This document shows positions 8,062-17,102 of a stretch of DNA of 64,000 nucleotides, piece by piece (within the stretch, counting starts at the first letter, position 1; the number at the start of each line of letters is the position of its first letter). Both the position numbers and the translations under genes were made by a program. The stretch comes from Luteimonas panaciterrae (GTDB taxonomy: Bacteria > Pseudomonadota > Gammaproteobacteria > Xanthomonadales > Xanthomonadaceae): NCBI RefSeq assembly GCF_020511115.1, contig NZ_JAJAVH010000011.1, positions 223,102 to 287,101 of the forward strand. The letters are read 5' to 3'. The notes beneath the pieces were generated by a model. That model searched no databases, was not told where the DNA came from, and was given only the letters and a program-made list of their open reading frames with translations.

Positions 8062-9843
8062 CTACTGCGGCCGCACATCCTGATCCCGCATGCCTTGCCG
8101 CCGCAGCTCCAACACCGTCGGCGTGATCGCCGCGATGCGCGCATCGATGCGCGCGCGCGCGTAGTAATCCAGATCGTCGCGCCGCTTCAGATTGTTGAGC
8201 TGCACCAGCGCCTGCTCGGCGCGGCCATTGAGGTAGGCGGCTTCGGCGTAGGCCTCGCCGGCGCGAATCGGATCGCCGGCGATCTCGTTGGCGCGCGCGA
8301 AGGTGGTCTGGAACAGCGGGTCGTCGCTGGCCGAGCTCAGTAGCGGTCGCAGAATGGCTTGCGCCTGCTGGCCCGCGGCCTTGGTGTTGCGTTCGCCCAG
8401 CACGCCGGCATAGGTGAGGGCGACGGCGCGATTGCCGGGCATGCGTGAAAGCAATCCCTTGAAGCGCGTGTCGGTGGCGTCCTGTTTGCCGGCGCGCGCT
8501 TCGGCCTGCCCCATGGCGAGCGAGAGCCAGAGATCTCCGGGATATTCGGTCAGCAGCGCGCTGAGATCCGTCATCGCCGCGGCACTGCTGCCGCTGAGCA
8601 GGCGCGCGAGCGCGAGTCCGTAGCGCTGCGCGTCGCTGAGCTTGCCGTTGCGCGCCATGCGCTCGTATTCCTGCACGGCCGCCGAGGGCCTGTCGGCGCT
8701 GAGCACGCGCAGACGTTCGCGCACCCAGCCGTACTGGGTTTCGTCGTTGCGGTACAGGCCGTCGACCGAAAGATTGAGCGCGCTCGGCAGCAGCGGATTG
8801 CTGCTGGCCGGCGCCGAACTGATCGGGCCTTCCGGCACCGGCACCTGTTCGACGCGGGTCGCTTCCGGTGTCGCGGTGATCGCGCGCACGTTACGCTGCT
8901 TCTGGAGGATGCGTTCGGCGCGTTCCTTGGCCTCGGCGATGCGCAAGGTGGTGACCGGGTGGGTCATCAGGTAGTCGGGCGTGCGTTCCTTCTCGCCGCC
9001 GCGGTTCACGCGCGAGAGGGCCTGCATGGTCTCGAACATCTGCGCCATCGCGCGCGGGTCGTAGCCGCTGCGCGCCAGCGTCTGGATGCCGAGGCGGTCG
9101 GCTTCGGATTCGTTGGAGCGGGTGTAGTTGATCTGGCGCTGCGCGGCGATGCCCTGCGCGCTGGCCATCGCGGCCATGGCGGCGTCGCCGGAGGAATTGC
9201 CGCCGGACTGCGAGATCGCGATCGCGCCCAGCATCGCCAGCAGGATCGGAATGCTGTCGCGCTTGGCGCGTTCCACGCTGCGCAGGACGTGCTGCTGGGT
9301 GACGTGGGCGATTTCGTGGCCGAGCACGCCGGCCACTTCGTCCTCGGTGTCCGCCGCCAGCACCAGTCCCGCGTTGACGCCGACGTAGCCGCCGAGCGTG
9401 GCGAAGGCGTTGATCTGGCGGTCCTTCATCATGAAAAAGGTGAAGTCCTGCTTCGGATTGTCGCTGGCGGAGCCGAGGCGGGTGCCGAGCGTGCGCAGCC
9501 ATTCGTCGACGAGCGGGTCTTCGAGGATGTAGTCGTAGTGGCGCAGTTGCGCCAGCATCATCTGGCCGTATTCCTTCTGCTCGGCCGGGCCGAGCACGGT
9601 GCCGGCGGAGGAGCCGATGTCCGGAAGCTTGGTCTCCTGGGCGGGCGCGCACAGGCTGGCCACCGTGAGCGTCAATGCGGTGGCGTACAGAAGCGGGGAG
9701 GGGATGCGTGCCAGCCGGTGTCCGATGCGCCGGACGAACGCCCGCAAGCGACCGGAATTCCGCCCGAAATCCCGCGATGCCGGAAACACCGTGCGTCGGA
9801 TCACATCAATGAATCTGGTCAAGGGCACGGGATGCCTCGGCAT
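8062..9843 (-). CDS. bepA: M48-family periplasmic metalloprotease with TPR-like tail (BepA/YfgC type)
   Basis: The protein has a hydrophobic export segment (PLLYATALTLTVASLCA) and then an M48 peptidase domain with the zinc motif HEIAH in GVLGHEIAHVTQQH. The third zinc ligand is in the SNESEADRLG helix. The C-terminal half is helical repeats (TPR-like). This is the plan of BepA, which degrades or helps assemble stalled outer-membrane proteins such as LptD. Start choice is uncertain: the frame is open to 9960, and ATG 9843 or 9864 are candidates without a strong ribosome site. It is divergent from the glutaredoxin gene. Confidence 0.85.
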   Translation of the reverse strand: MPRHPVPLTRFIDVIRRTVFPASRDFGRNSGRLRAFVRRIGHRLARIPSPLLYATALTLTVASLCAPAQETKLPDIGSSAGTVLGPAEQKEYGQMMLAQLRHYDYILEDPLVDEWLRTLGTRLGSASDNPKQDFTFFMMKDRQINAFATLGGYVGVNAGLVLAADTEDEVAGVLGHEIAHVTQQHVLRSVERAKRDSIPILLAMLGAIAISQSGGNSSGDAAMAAMASAQGIAAQRQINYTRSNESEADRLGIQTLARSGYDPRAMAQMFETMQALSRVNRGGEKERTPDYLMTHPVTTLRIAEAKERAERILQKQRNVRAITATPEATRVEQVPVPEGPISSAPASSNPLLPSALNLSVDGLYRNDETQYGWVRERLRVLSADRPSAAVQEYERMARNGKLSDAQRYGLALARLLSGSSAAAMTDLSALLTEYPGDLWLSLAMGQAEARAGKQDATDTRFKGLLSRMPGNRAVALTYAGVLGERNTKAAGQQAQAILRPLLSSASDDPLFQTTFARANEIAGDPIRAGEAYAEAAYLNGRAEQALVQLNNLKRRDDLDYYARARIDARIAAITPTVLELRRQGMRDQDVRPQ

Positions 9844-9997
9844 CAACGATCTGGGAGAAAGCATGGATGCGCGCGCCTGAAGATTCCATAATTCCACCTG
9901 TACGCGGTCATCTGTGTTGCAGGCATGCCCCTGGGGAGCCGCGGCCAGGCACCCCATCATTCGACCATATCCCGCCTCCTTAGTTCAGGAGATCGTC

Positions 9998-10276
9998 TTG
10001 AACGCCCGCAATACCCCGGAAATCACCCTCTACACCGGTGCCGCCTGCGCTTACTGCGTAGCGGCCAAGAACTTCCTCAAGGGCCGCGGCCTGGAATGGA
10101 GCGAGGTGCGTGTCGACCTCGACCCCTCGCAGCGCGAAAAGATGGTGGCGCTGACCCACCGCACCAGCGTGCCGCAGATCTTCATCGGCAGCACCCACGT
10201 CGGCGGCTATGACGACATGATGGCGTTGCATCGCGCCGGCAAGCTCGATCCGCTGCTGTCCGGAGACGCCTCGTGA
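9998..10276 (+). CDS. grxC: Glutaredoxin (GrxC-like)
   Basis: Starting at TTG 9998, preceded by AGGAGA, the protein has 92 residues. It is a single thioredoxin-fold domain with the redox motif CAYC in TGAACAYCVAAKNFL, where classical glutaredoxins have CPYC. The TSVPQIFIG cis-proline loop and the GGYDDMMALHRAGKLD glutathione-binding end are both present. It reduces disulfides or protein-glutathione adducts in the cytoplasm. The longer frame from 9914 adds a tail unlike any glutaredoxin, so I reject it. The stop overlaps the next gene's GTG by four bases. Confidence 0.9.
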   Translation: MNARNTPEITLYTGAACAYCVAAKNFLKGRGLEWSEVRVDLDPSQREKMVALTHRTSVPQIFIGSTHVGGYDDMMALHRAGKLDPLLSGDAS

Positions 10277-10674
10277 GCGCGGGCGGCGGTACGGGCGAGG
10301 ACGATCGCGTCCGTCAGTTCACGGAATTCCGCAAGCGCATGAACGAGCGCATCCTGGCCGAACCCAACCAGGTAGTGCGCCGCTTTTTCGCCCTCGACAC
10401 CCAGACCTATCAGGCCGGCGCGCTGGACGTGAAGACCAAGGAGCTGCTGGGCCTGGTCGCCTCGCTCGTGCTCCGCTGCGACGACTGCATCAGCTACCAC
10501 GTCGCGCAATGCCGCGAGGCCGGCGTGAACCGCGAGGAGATGTTCGAGACGTTCTCGGTCGGGCTGGTGGTGGGCGGCAGCATCGTGATCCCGCATCTGC
10601 GCCGCGCCGTGGATTTCCTCGACCGGCTGGAGCAGGGGGACGCACCGGCTCCGGACGCGCACGACCATGATTGA
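10273..10674 (+). CDS. Carboxymuconolactone decarboxylase / AhpD-like protein
   Basis: A 133-residue all-helical CMD-family protein with the peroxidase-type motif C-x2-C (RCDDCISYH) and a histidine three residues on, the arrangement used by AhpD in disulfide chemistry. The ending VVGGSIVIPHLRRAVDFL is typical of the family. It starts at GTG 10273, overlapping the glutaredoxin stop (GTGA). That argues for a coupled redox pair: the glutaredoxin may supply electrons to this protein, which is inference from the layout. It is unlikely to be a true carboxymuconolactone decarboxylase given the CxxC. Confidence 0.85.
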   Translation: MSAGGGTGEDDRVRQFTEFRKRMNERILAEPNQVVRRFFALDTQTYQAGALDVKTKELLGLVASLVLRCDDCISYHVAQCREAGVNREEMFETFSVGLVVGGSIVIPHLRRAVDFLDRLEQGDAPAPDAHDHD

Positions 10675-10680
10675 CTGGCT

Positions 10681-10814
10681 TTCCTTCTCCCTCCGGGAAG
10701 GTGGCGCGAAGCGCCGGATGAGGGAGTAAAAACTCCGCGCTACCGAGCGTTCTACGGCACGTCATTTCCCGCCCTCATCCGCCCTGCGGGCATCTTCTCC
10801 CAGGGGGAGAAGGA
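10681..10814. repeat. Extragenic inverted repeat (REP-like, lysobacterales type)
   Basis: The left arm at about 10682-10727 (CCTTCTCCCT...GGATGAGGG) and the right arm at about 10772-10813 (CCCTCATCCGCC...GGGGGAGAAGG) are imperfect inverse copies. Each arm also contains its own small hairpin. CCCTCATCCGCCC...GGGAGAAGG elements are, in my knowledge, common dispersed extragenic repeats in Xanthomonas-Stenotrophomonas-Lysobacter genomes. It fills the gap between the AhpD-like gene and icd. Confidence 0.7.
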
Positions 10815-10908
10815 AAAAAGATGCGCTTCGGGCATAATATCCAGCTGATTTTTCGCCTTTGCGCCGCACGGACGCCGTGTGGCGCGCTTCTGCATGGACC
10901 CCACACCA

Positions 10909-11916
10909 ATGACCCAGACGATTACGGTCATCCGCGGCGACGGCATCGGCCCGGAGATCATGGACGCCACCCTGCACGTGCTCGACGCGATGCAGCTCGG
11001 CTTGCAGTACGAGGAAGCCGACGCCGGCCTGGCCGCGCTCGAGAAGCACGGCGAGCTGCTGCCGCAGGCGACGATGGATTCGATCCGCAAGAACCGCGTC
11101 GCGCTGAAGAGCCCGCTGACCACGCCGGTGGGCGAGGGCTTCTCCTCGATCAACGTCGAGCTGCGCAAGCGTTTCGATCTGTACGCCAACGTGCGTCCGG
11201 CCAAGTCGTTCCCGAACACCAAGTCGCGCTTCCCCAGCGGCGTCGACCTGATCACGGTGCGCGAGAACACCGAAGGCGCCTACATCGGTGAAGGCCAAAT
11301 GGTCAGCGAGGACGGCGCCACCGCCACGCTCACGCAGAAGATCACCCGCAAGGGCTCCGAGCGCATCGTGCGCTATGCCTTCGACCTGGCCCGCAAGACC
11401 GGCCGCAAGAAGGTCACGGTGGTCCACAAGGCCAACATCCTCAAGTCGACCTCGGGCCTGTTCCTGAAGGTGGCACGCGAGGTGGCCGCGCAGTATCCGG
11501 AAATCCAGTGCAACGAGATGATCGTCGACAACACCTGCATGCAGTTGGTGATGCGGCCGGAACAGTTCGACATCATCGTCACCACGAACCTGTTCGGCGA
11601 CATCATCTCCGACCTCTGCGCGGGTCTGGTCGGCGGCCTGGGCCTCGCGCCCGGCGCAAACATCGGCACCGACGCGGCGATCTTCGAAGCCGTGCATGGT
11701 TCTGCGCCGGACATCGCCGGCAAGGGCATCGCCAATCCGTGCGCGCTGCTGCTTGGCGCCGCGCAGATGCTCGACCATCTCGGCCTGCCCGAGAAGGCTA
11801 CCCGCCTGCGCGATGCGATCGTCGCCACGCTCGAAGCCAAGGATTCGCTGACGCCGGATCTGGGCGGCGAGGGCAACACGATGAGCTTCGCCAAGGCCAT
11901 CGCCAGCCGCGTTTGA
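10909..11916 (+). CDS. icd: Isocitrate dehydrogenase, NAD-type (IMDH/IDH family)
   Basis: From ATG 10909 the protein has 335 residues, the length of homomultimeric NAD-dependent isocitrate dehydrogenases rather than the 416-residue E. coli NADP enzyme. It shows the family start TITVIRGDGIGPEIM and the substrate loop LKSPLTTPVGEGFSSINVELR with YANVRPAKS. The metal-site aspartates are in TTNLFGDIISDLCAGLVGGLG, and the cofactor loop is EAVHGSAPDIAGKGIANP. It converts isocitrate to 2-oxoglutarate in the TCA cycle. In-frame ATG 10894 is an alternative start. NAD rather than NADP preference is inferred from the subfamily. Confidence 0.9.
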   Translation: MTQTITVIRGDGIGPEIMDATLHVLDAMQLGLQYEEADAGLAALEKHGELLPQATMDSIRKNRVALKSPLTTPVGEGFSSINVELRKRFDLYANVRPAKSFPNTKSRFPSGVDLITVRENTEGAYIGEGQMVSEDGATATLTQKITRKGSERIVRYAFDLARKTGRKKVTVVHKANILKSTSGLFLKVAREVAAQYPEIQCNEMIVDNTCMQLVMRPEQFDIIVTTNLFGDIISDLCAGLVGGLGLAPGANIGTDAAIFEAVHGSAPDIAGKGIANPCALLLGAAQMLDHLGLPEKATRLRDAIVATLEAKDSLTPDLGGEGNTMSFAKAIASRV

Positions 11917-12027
11917 CGGCTGTCGCGCTTCCCTCGAACGCGAGGGAAGCGCCTGACTTTCGACCGATGCCGCTTCTTCGCAGGCGGTGATAGCGTCCAC
12001 CCCGACATTTCATTGCCGGGGGATTCC

Positions 12028-13728
12028 ATGCGCGTCGCTCGATCCGCTTTCTTGTCGGCGATCCTCACCGCATCGGTCATTCCCGTCGCCGACGCACAGG
12101 ACACGAGCGCGTCGCGAGCCGATCTCCACAAGCGGGTGGATGCGATCTTCGCGCCATGGGCCGGCACGCAGACACCGGGCTGCGCGGTCGGCGTTTCGCG
12201 TGATGGTGTGCCGGAGTACGTGCGCGGTTACGGCATGTCGAATCTGGAACATGGCATCGCCATCGCGCCGGACTCGGTCTTCCACGTGGCCTCGGTTTCC
12301 AAGCAGTTCACCGCGTTCTCGATCCTGCTGCTGGCGCAGGAGGGCAAGTTGTCGCTGGACGACGACGTCCACAAATACCTGCCGGAACTGGCGGACTACG
12401 GCAAGCCGCTGACCCTCTCGCACCTGATGCACCACACCAACGGTTTGCGCGAACAGGGGCAACTACTGTTCATGTCGGGCTGGCGTTCCGACGATGTGTT
12501 CGCGCAGGACGACATGCTGAAAGTCCTCGCGAAACAGCGCGGCTTGAATTTCGTGCCCGGCAGCGAGGTGAGCTACAACAACAGCGGCTATGTCCTGCTG
12601 GCGGAGATTGTGAAGCGGGTGTCTGGCAAGGCGCTGCCGGAGTTCGCGCGCGAACGCATTTTCGAGCCGCTGGGCATGCGCGACACGCAGTTTCAGGAGG
12701 ATCACAACAAGATCGTCCCGCGTCGCGCCGCGGCCTATCGTTCGGACGAGAAGGGGGCTTGGCGCACGAGCATTCCCTCCGCCGACTACTACGGTTCGAG
12801 CACGCTGCTGACGACGGTGGGCGATGTGCTCAAGTGGCAGCAGAACCTGGTCGATGGCCGCATCGGCGGAAAAGATGTGCAGCGACAGATGCTGACTTCG
12901 GGCCGGCTCAACGACGGCACCGAGATCGGCTACGGCGGGGGGCTGCGCGTGCGCAGCTGCCGCGGGCTGAAGACGATCGGGCACGACGGTCTGGAAGGCG
13001 GGTATCGCGCCGACACTATCCTCTTCCCCGAGCAGCGCCTGGGCATCGTCGCCTTGTGCAACGGCACCACGATCGTGCCCGACGAACTGACGCGCGAGGT
13101 GGCCGAGGTCTATCTGGGCGATCAGCTCGGCACCGACATCAAACCCGAAGTGACCGTGCCGCCGGGCCGGCGCGAAGCGCTGGCCGGGACTTACTGGAAT
13201 CCCGTGACCGACGAGGTCGCGCGTCTGGAGTTCAAGGATGGCGCCTTGCGTGCGGCCGGAGTGCGCGGAGCATTGATCCCCACCGGCGCAGAAACGTTCC
13301 GTGTCGGCGAGACCGTGCAGGAATGGTCCTTCCGCAACATCGGCGCGGCGACCGAGCTGAGCATCGTCGACTTCTGGCCGACCGCGCGGATTTTCCGGCG
13401 CGTGGACGAGCCGAAGCCCACGGCCGCGGCGCTGGAGGCGCTGGTGGGGCAGTACCGCAGCGACGAGACCGGGACGACCTACACGGTGGCACTGAAGGAC
13501 GGCAAATTGCTGCTGCAGTGGCTGAAGCAGCCCGGGATGGCGCTCGAAGCCGTGGGCGGGGACCGTTTCGCGACAGCGCAATCGTGGACGGTGACCTTCA
13601 CCCGCTCGACCGGGAACGCGGTGGACGGGCTGACGGTCACCAGCCGCCGGCTGCGTCGTCTGCAGTTGCAGCGGGTCGAGCCGGAACAGGCAGTCGCGGC
13701 CGCCTCACGGCAGGCCGGGGCGCGCTGA
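12028..13728 (+). CDS. Exported serine hydrolase, class C beta-lactamase fold
   Basis: From ATG 12028 (GGGGG ahead of it) the protein has 566 residues with a signal peptide ending ...VADAQ. The beta-lactamase domain has the three active-site motifs: S-x-x-K (SVSK at about 89-92), Y-x-N in SYNNSGYVL near 182, and H-x-G (IGHDGLEGGYR). The last 200 residues form extra beta-rich domains common in periplasmic DD-peptidase/esterase-like members. The family includes AmpC, D-aminopeptidases and esterases. Nothing here says it is a resistance enzyme, so a peptidase or esterase role is as likely. It stands alone. Confidence 0.85.
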   Translation: MRVARSAFLSAILTASVIPVADAQDTSASRADLHKRVDAIFAPWAGTQTPGCAVGVSRDGVPEYVRGYGMSNLEHGIAIAPDSVFHVASVSKQFTAFSILLLAQEGKLSLDDDVHKYLPELADYGKPLTLSHLMHHTNGLREQGQLLFMSGWRSDDVFAQDDMLKVLAKQRGLNFVPGSEVSYNNSGYVLLAEIVKRVSGKALPEFARERIFEPLGMRDTQFQEDHNKIVPRRAAAYRSDEKGAWRTSIPSADYYGSSTLLTTVGDVLKWQQNLVDGRIGGKDVQRQMLTSGRLNDGTEIGYGGGLRVRSCRGLKTIGHDGLEGGYRADTILFPEQRLGIVALCNGTTIVPDELTREVAEVYLGDQLGTDIKPEVTVPPGRREALAGTYWNPVTDEVARLEFKDGALRAAGVRGALIPTGAETFRVGETVQEWSFRNIGAATELSIVDFWPTARIFRRVDEPKPTAAALEALVGQYRSDETGTTYTVALKDGKLLLQWLKQPGMALEAVGGDRFATAQSWTVTFTRSTGNAVDGLTVTSRRLRRLQLQRVEPEQAVAAASRQAGAR

Positions 13729-13845
13729 TCCCGGTTTCGGGGCCGGGCCTCGTTCCATCCCCGCAAGGCGATCGTTCCGGCCATGCGCTGGACAGAGGGG
13801 ATGCTGCGTCGCACAATTATCCAATCTTTTTATCCGGATAGAGCG

Positions 13846-15168
13846 ATGAATGATCGCCCCAGTGTCCTGGCGCTGACGCCGCTGCTGCTGTTCCTAGCCG
13901 TGTTCTTCGGCGCCGGCCTCTGGTTCACCAGCCGCGGCGACACCATGGGCTTCTATCAGCTGCACGCGCCGGTGGCGATCCTGCCGGCGCTCGCGCTGGC
14001 GCTGTGGATCGCGCATCGCCGCGGCGTGCCGGCCATGGACAAATTGCTGGAAGGCATCGGTGATTCGAACATCATCCTGATGTGCCTGATCTTCCTGCTC
14101 GCCGGCGCGTTCGCGACGGTGACCAAGCAGATCGGTGCCGTCGACGCCGTGGTGTCGCTCGGCGTCGGCGCGCTGCCGCCGGCGCTGATCCTGCCGGGTC
14201 TGTTCCTGATGGCGGGATTCCTGTCGCTGGCGGTCGGTTCCTCGATGGGCACGATCGCGGCGGTCACGCCGATCGCGCTCGGCGTCGCCGATGCCTCGGG
14301 GCTGGATCGCGCGCTGGTGATCGGCGCGGTGCTGGGTGGCGCGACCTTCGGCGACAACCTCTCGGTGATCTCGGACACCGCCATCGCCGCCGCGCGCACG
14401 CAAGGCTGCAGCGTGCGCGCGAAATTCCGCGAGAACTTCAAGATCGCGTTGCCGGCCGCATTGCTCACGCTCGGCATCCTCGGTTTCGTCGGCGAGGCCT
14501 CGCCGGTGGAATCAAGCGAGCATGCTTCGCCGTGGCTGATCCTGCCGTATCTGCTGGTATTGGGATTGGCGATCGCCGGTTTCGACGTGCTCGTCGTGCT
14601 CGGTATCGGCCTGGTGTTCGCGGCGGTGATCGGCGCGATCTTCGCGGCGGATGGTTACAGCCCGATCCAGTTCACCGGCGACATCTACAGCGGCTTCGAG
14701 AGTGTCGTCGAGATCACGCTGCTGGCATTGCTGATCGGCGGCCTCGGCGCGCTGATCAAGGCCAGCGGCGGACTGGCCTGGCTCGCGGCGCAGATCTCGC
14801 GCATCGCGCGCGGCAGCACGGGGTTGCGCAGCGGCGAGTGGAGCCTCGCGGCATTGGCCTCGCTGACGGATGTCTTCACCGCCAACAACACCGTCGCGAT
14901 CCTGATCAGCGGCAACGTCGCCCGCGATATCGCGGAGCGACACGGCGTGCCGCCGGCGCGCGCGGCGAGCTTGCTCGACATCTTCGTTTGCAGCGTGCAG
15001 AGCCTGTTGCCTTACGGCGCGCAGATTCTGCTGGCGGCGTCGTTGGCTTCGTTGTCACCGCTTGCACTGATCGGCAAGGCGCATTACTGCTGGGCGCTGC
15101 TGGGGGGGACTGTGCTGTTCATGCTGTGGCCGGGGAGACGGCGGGAAGCGGCGGCGCAGATCACGTAG
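13846..15168 (+). CDS. Na+/H+ antiporter, NhaC family
   Basis: Starting at ATG 13846 (MNDRPSVLALTPLLLF) this is a 440-residue protein with about eleven or twelve membrane helices. The NhaC-superfamily marker GATFGDNLSVISDTAIAAA is in the middle, including the ion-site aspartate, and SMGTIAAVTPIALG precedes it. Later ADVFTANNT-like helix ends (LTDVFTANNTVAILISG) fit the family. It probably exchanges sodium or an amine/carboxylate for protons at the inner membrane; substrate specificity cannot be read. The frame is open 63 bases further upstream to 13783, but that part is not membrane-like. Confidence 0.85.
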   Translation: MNDRPSVLALTPLLLFLAVFFGAGLWFTSRGDTMGFYQLHAPVAILPALALALWIAHRRGVPAMDKLLEGIGDSNIILMCLIFLLAGAFATVTKQIGAVDAVVSLGVGALPPALILPGLFLMAGFLSLAVGSSMGTIAAVTPIALGVADASGLDRALVIGAVLGGATFGDNLSVISDTAIAAARTQGCSVRAKFRENFKIALPAALLTLGILGFVGEASPVESSEHASPWLILPYLLVLGLAIAGFDVLVVLGIGLVFAAVIGAIFAADGYSPIQFTGDIYSGFESVVEITLLALLIGGLGALIKASGGLAWLAAQISRIARGSTGLRSGEWSLAALASLTDVFTANNTVAILISGNVARDIAERHGVPPARAASLLDIFVCSVQSLLPYGAQILLAASLASLSPLALIGKAHYCWALLGGTVLFMLWPGRRREAAAQIT

Positions 15169-15260
15169 TCGCGCGTGAAAGCCGCACGAACGCCATGCGC
15201 AGCATCATTGCGATGCAGATAAGAAAAAAGGCTTGGCAGCGATGCCAAGCCTTTCTTGTT

Positions 15261-15336
15261 TGGTGGGCCGTCAAGGATTCGAACCTTGGACCTATTGATT
15301 AAGAGTCAACTGCTCTACCAACTGAGCTAACGGCCC
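15261..15336 (-). tRNA. tRNA-Lys (CTT)
   Basis: The minus strand folds as a cloverleaf with acceptor GGGCCGT/ACGGCCC, D-arm GCTCAGTTGGTAGAGC, anticodon loop CTCTTAA (anticodon CTT), T-arm GGTTCGAATCC and encoded CCA. It is the last of a four-tRNA minus-strand cluster. Confidence 0.96.
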
Positions 15337-15357
15337 CGAACTGCAATGATAACAAAT

Positions 15358-15435
15358 TGGGGTGGCTGAGGGGACTCGAACCCCCGACATCTGGAATCAC
15401 AATCCAGTACTCTAACCAGCTGAGCTACAGCCACC
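15358..15435 (-). tRNA. tRNA-His (GTG)
   Basis: Cloverleaf with anticodon loop TTGTGAT (GTG). The extra 5' G at 15435 opposite discriminator C is the tRNA-His identity pair. CCA is encoded. Second from last in the Pro-Arg-His-Lys cluster. Confidence 0.96.
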
Positions 15436-15475
15436 ATTGAAACTTCCGCGGAACGCCCGTTTTCACGGCCTGTTC

Positions 15476-15552
15476 TGGCGCGCCCGGCGGGACTCGAACC
15501 CACAACCACCGGCTTAGAAGGCCGGTGCTCTATCCGGTTGAGCTACGGGCGC
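15476..15552 (-). tRNA. tRNA-Arg (TCT)
   Basis: Acceptor GCGCCCG/CGGGCGC, anticodon loop CTTCTAA (TCT), T-arm GGTTCGAGTCC, encoded CCA. Reads rare AGA/AGG arginine codons. Confidence 0.96.
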
Positions 15553-15617
15553 GTGCATCCATGATAACGGCCACGCATGGATAGCGGGGCAGCTGGACGC
15601 GCGCGTCGTGGCCAGGA

Positions 15618-15694
15618 TGGTCGGGGTAGAGGGATTCGAACCCCCGACATCCTGCTCCCAAAGCAGGCGCGCTACCAGACTGCGCTATACCCCG
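15618..15694 (-). tRNA. tRNA-Pro (TGG)
   Basis: Acceptor CGGGGTA/TACCCCG, anticodon loop TTTGGGA (TGG), T-arm GGTTCGAATCC, encoded CCA. First gene of the minus-strand tRNA cluster. Confidence 0.96.
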
Positions 15695-15869
15695 CCGGAT
15701 CGAGCGGTTGGTTCGGATTCCCGGAGCGTCCAGCATTTAGGCCGGGGCACCGCGAAGGGCCGTCATTGTCCGGGACCCGCCGATAGGCTGTCAACGCACG
15801 CTTGAAACCGATTGCACTGTATCCTCATGTCTTCTTCAGCCAGCTACCCTCCTCGGCGAGGCACACACC

Positions 15870-16631
15870 ATGATGCGCAGCGGCAATCCAGCCCTTAAGG
15901 AATCCACGTTCCTCGACCTCGCCAGCGGGAGCGTGGTCTCGCGTGACGGCGCGGCGATGACCCTCGGCGGCACCGTCAACAAGACCGGGCTCTTGCTGTT
16001 GCTGAGCCTGATCACCGGCGCCTTCGCCTGGAATCAGATCGAATTTTCCGCCTCCGGCGTGAGCAACGGCACGGCCTACATCTGGGGCGGCGCGCTCGTC
16101 GGCTTCGTGCTGGCGATGGTGACGGTGTTCAAGAAGGAGTGGGCGCCGGTGACGGCGCCGTTGTACGCGCTGGCGGAAGGTTTCTTCCTCGGCGCGATTT
16201 CCGCCGTCTACAACCACCTGTACCAGGGCATCGTGATGCAGGCGGTGATGCTGACCTTCGGCACGCTGTTCGCGCTGCTGTTCGCCTACCGCTCCGGGCT
16301 GATCAAGGCCACCGAGAACTTCAAGCTCGGCGTGGTCGCGGCCACCGGCGGCATCTTCGTGATCTATCTGGCGACGATGGTGCTGCGCCTGTTCAACATC
16401 AACATCCCCTACATCCACGATTCCGGGGTGATCGGCATCGGTTTCAGCCTGTTCGTGGTGGTGATCGCGGCGCTGAATCTGGTGCTGGACTTCGATTTCA
16501 TCGAGACCGGGGTGGAGCAGGGCGCGCCGAAGTACATGGAGTGGTACGGGGCGTTCGGCCTGATGGTCACCCTGGTGTGGCTGTATCTCGAGTTCCTGCG
16601 CCTGCTGTCGAAGCTGCAGTCGCGCAACTGA
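15870..16631 (+). CDS. Bax inhibitor-1 / YccA family membrane protein
   Basis: A 253-residue protein. A hydrophilic N-terminus of about 45 residues leads into seven membrane helices. The second half contains the family features FNINIPYIHDSG and ALNLVLDFDFIETGVEQGAPKYMEWYGAFGLMVTLVWLYLE, with the acidic pair implicated in pH-gated calcium leak in bacterial BI-1 homologues. YbhL/YccA relatives also associate with the FtsH protease. The ribosome site is GAGG eight bases before the ATG. It is monocistronic between two tRNA loci. Confidence 0.9.
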   Translation: MMRSGNPALKESTFLDLASGSVVSRDGAAMTLGGTVNKTGLLLLLSLITGAFAWNQIEFSASGVSNGTAYIWGGALVGFVLAMVTVFKKEWAPVTAPLYALAEGFFLGAISAVYNHLYQGIVMQAVMLTFGTLFALLFAYRSGLIKATENFKLGVVAATGGIFVIYLATMVLRLFNINIPYIHDSGVIGIGFSLFVVVIAALNLVLDFDFIETGVEQGAPKYMEWYGAFGLMVTLVWLYLEFLRLLSKLQSRN

Positions 16632-16665
16632 ACCGTCCGCGGCCTCCCGGCCGCGGGCCGGCGAT

Positions 16666-16750
16666 GCGAAAGTGGCGGAATTGGTAGACGCCCTGGATTT
16701 AGGTTCCAGTGCCGCAAGGCGTGCGGGTTCGAGTCCCGCCTTTCGCACCA
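16666..16750 (+). tRNA. tRNA-Leu (TAG)
   Basis: An 85-base class II tRNA with acceptor GCGAAAG/CTTTCGC, anticodon loop TTTAGGT (TAG), a variable arm (TGCCGCAAGGCGT), T-arm GGTTCGAGTCC and encoded CCA. Confidence 0.96.
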
Positions 16751-16803
16751 GCTTGATTGGCATCGCCAATCAAGCTCCCAAAGTTTGCGAGGCAAACTTT
16801 GGG
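16751..16803. repeat. Two perfect hairpins in tandem after tRNA-Leu
   Basis: An 11-pair stem (GCTTGATTGGC at 16751-16761 with 16765-16775, loop ATC) touches the tRNA CCA directly. A 12-pair stem (CCCAAAGTTTGC at 16777-16788 with 16792-16803, loop GAG) follows one base later. Neither has a T-run, so these may protect or process the tRNA 3' trailer, or be mobile repeats. Confidence 0.75.
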
Positions 16804-16841
16804 CCCCAGGTGCATGCTTCCAAACCCCGCCGCTTCGCGGC

Positions 16842-16864
16842 GCCCCCTTGCTAAGGGGGCTTTT
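16842..16864 (+). terminator. Intrinsic terminator for tRNA-Leu
   Basis: GCCCCCTT at 16842-16849, loop GCT, AAGGGGGC at 16853-16860, followed by TTTT. It lies 92 bases past the tRNA and past the two hairpins. Confidence 0.75.
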
Positions 16865-17102
16865 CTCCAGGAAGTGGATCGCCGAGGGCCAATTGGCGGG
16901 TAGGGGCGTGTTTTTGGGTCCGTCGGTCGCTGGTTTCGCTCGAATTAGTGGCGGGCGGGGCGGGATTCGGCCAAAATAGTCAGTTCGATTGGCCCGTCCC
17001 CAGGGTGTCCGCGCAAGCCGGCGTCGTGGTCGGCCAGCCGCTCACTAAATGTGCCCATCGCGTCGTCGGCTCCGACTCGGCCGGCGACAGTCAGGAGTTC
17101 AA

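Noticed and set aside
12028..13728. Calling the class C beta-lactamase-fold protein a resistance gene
   Set aside because: Large multi-domain members with SxxK/YxN/HxG are mostly peptidases or esterases; no AmpR-like regulator is adjacent.
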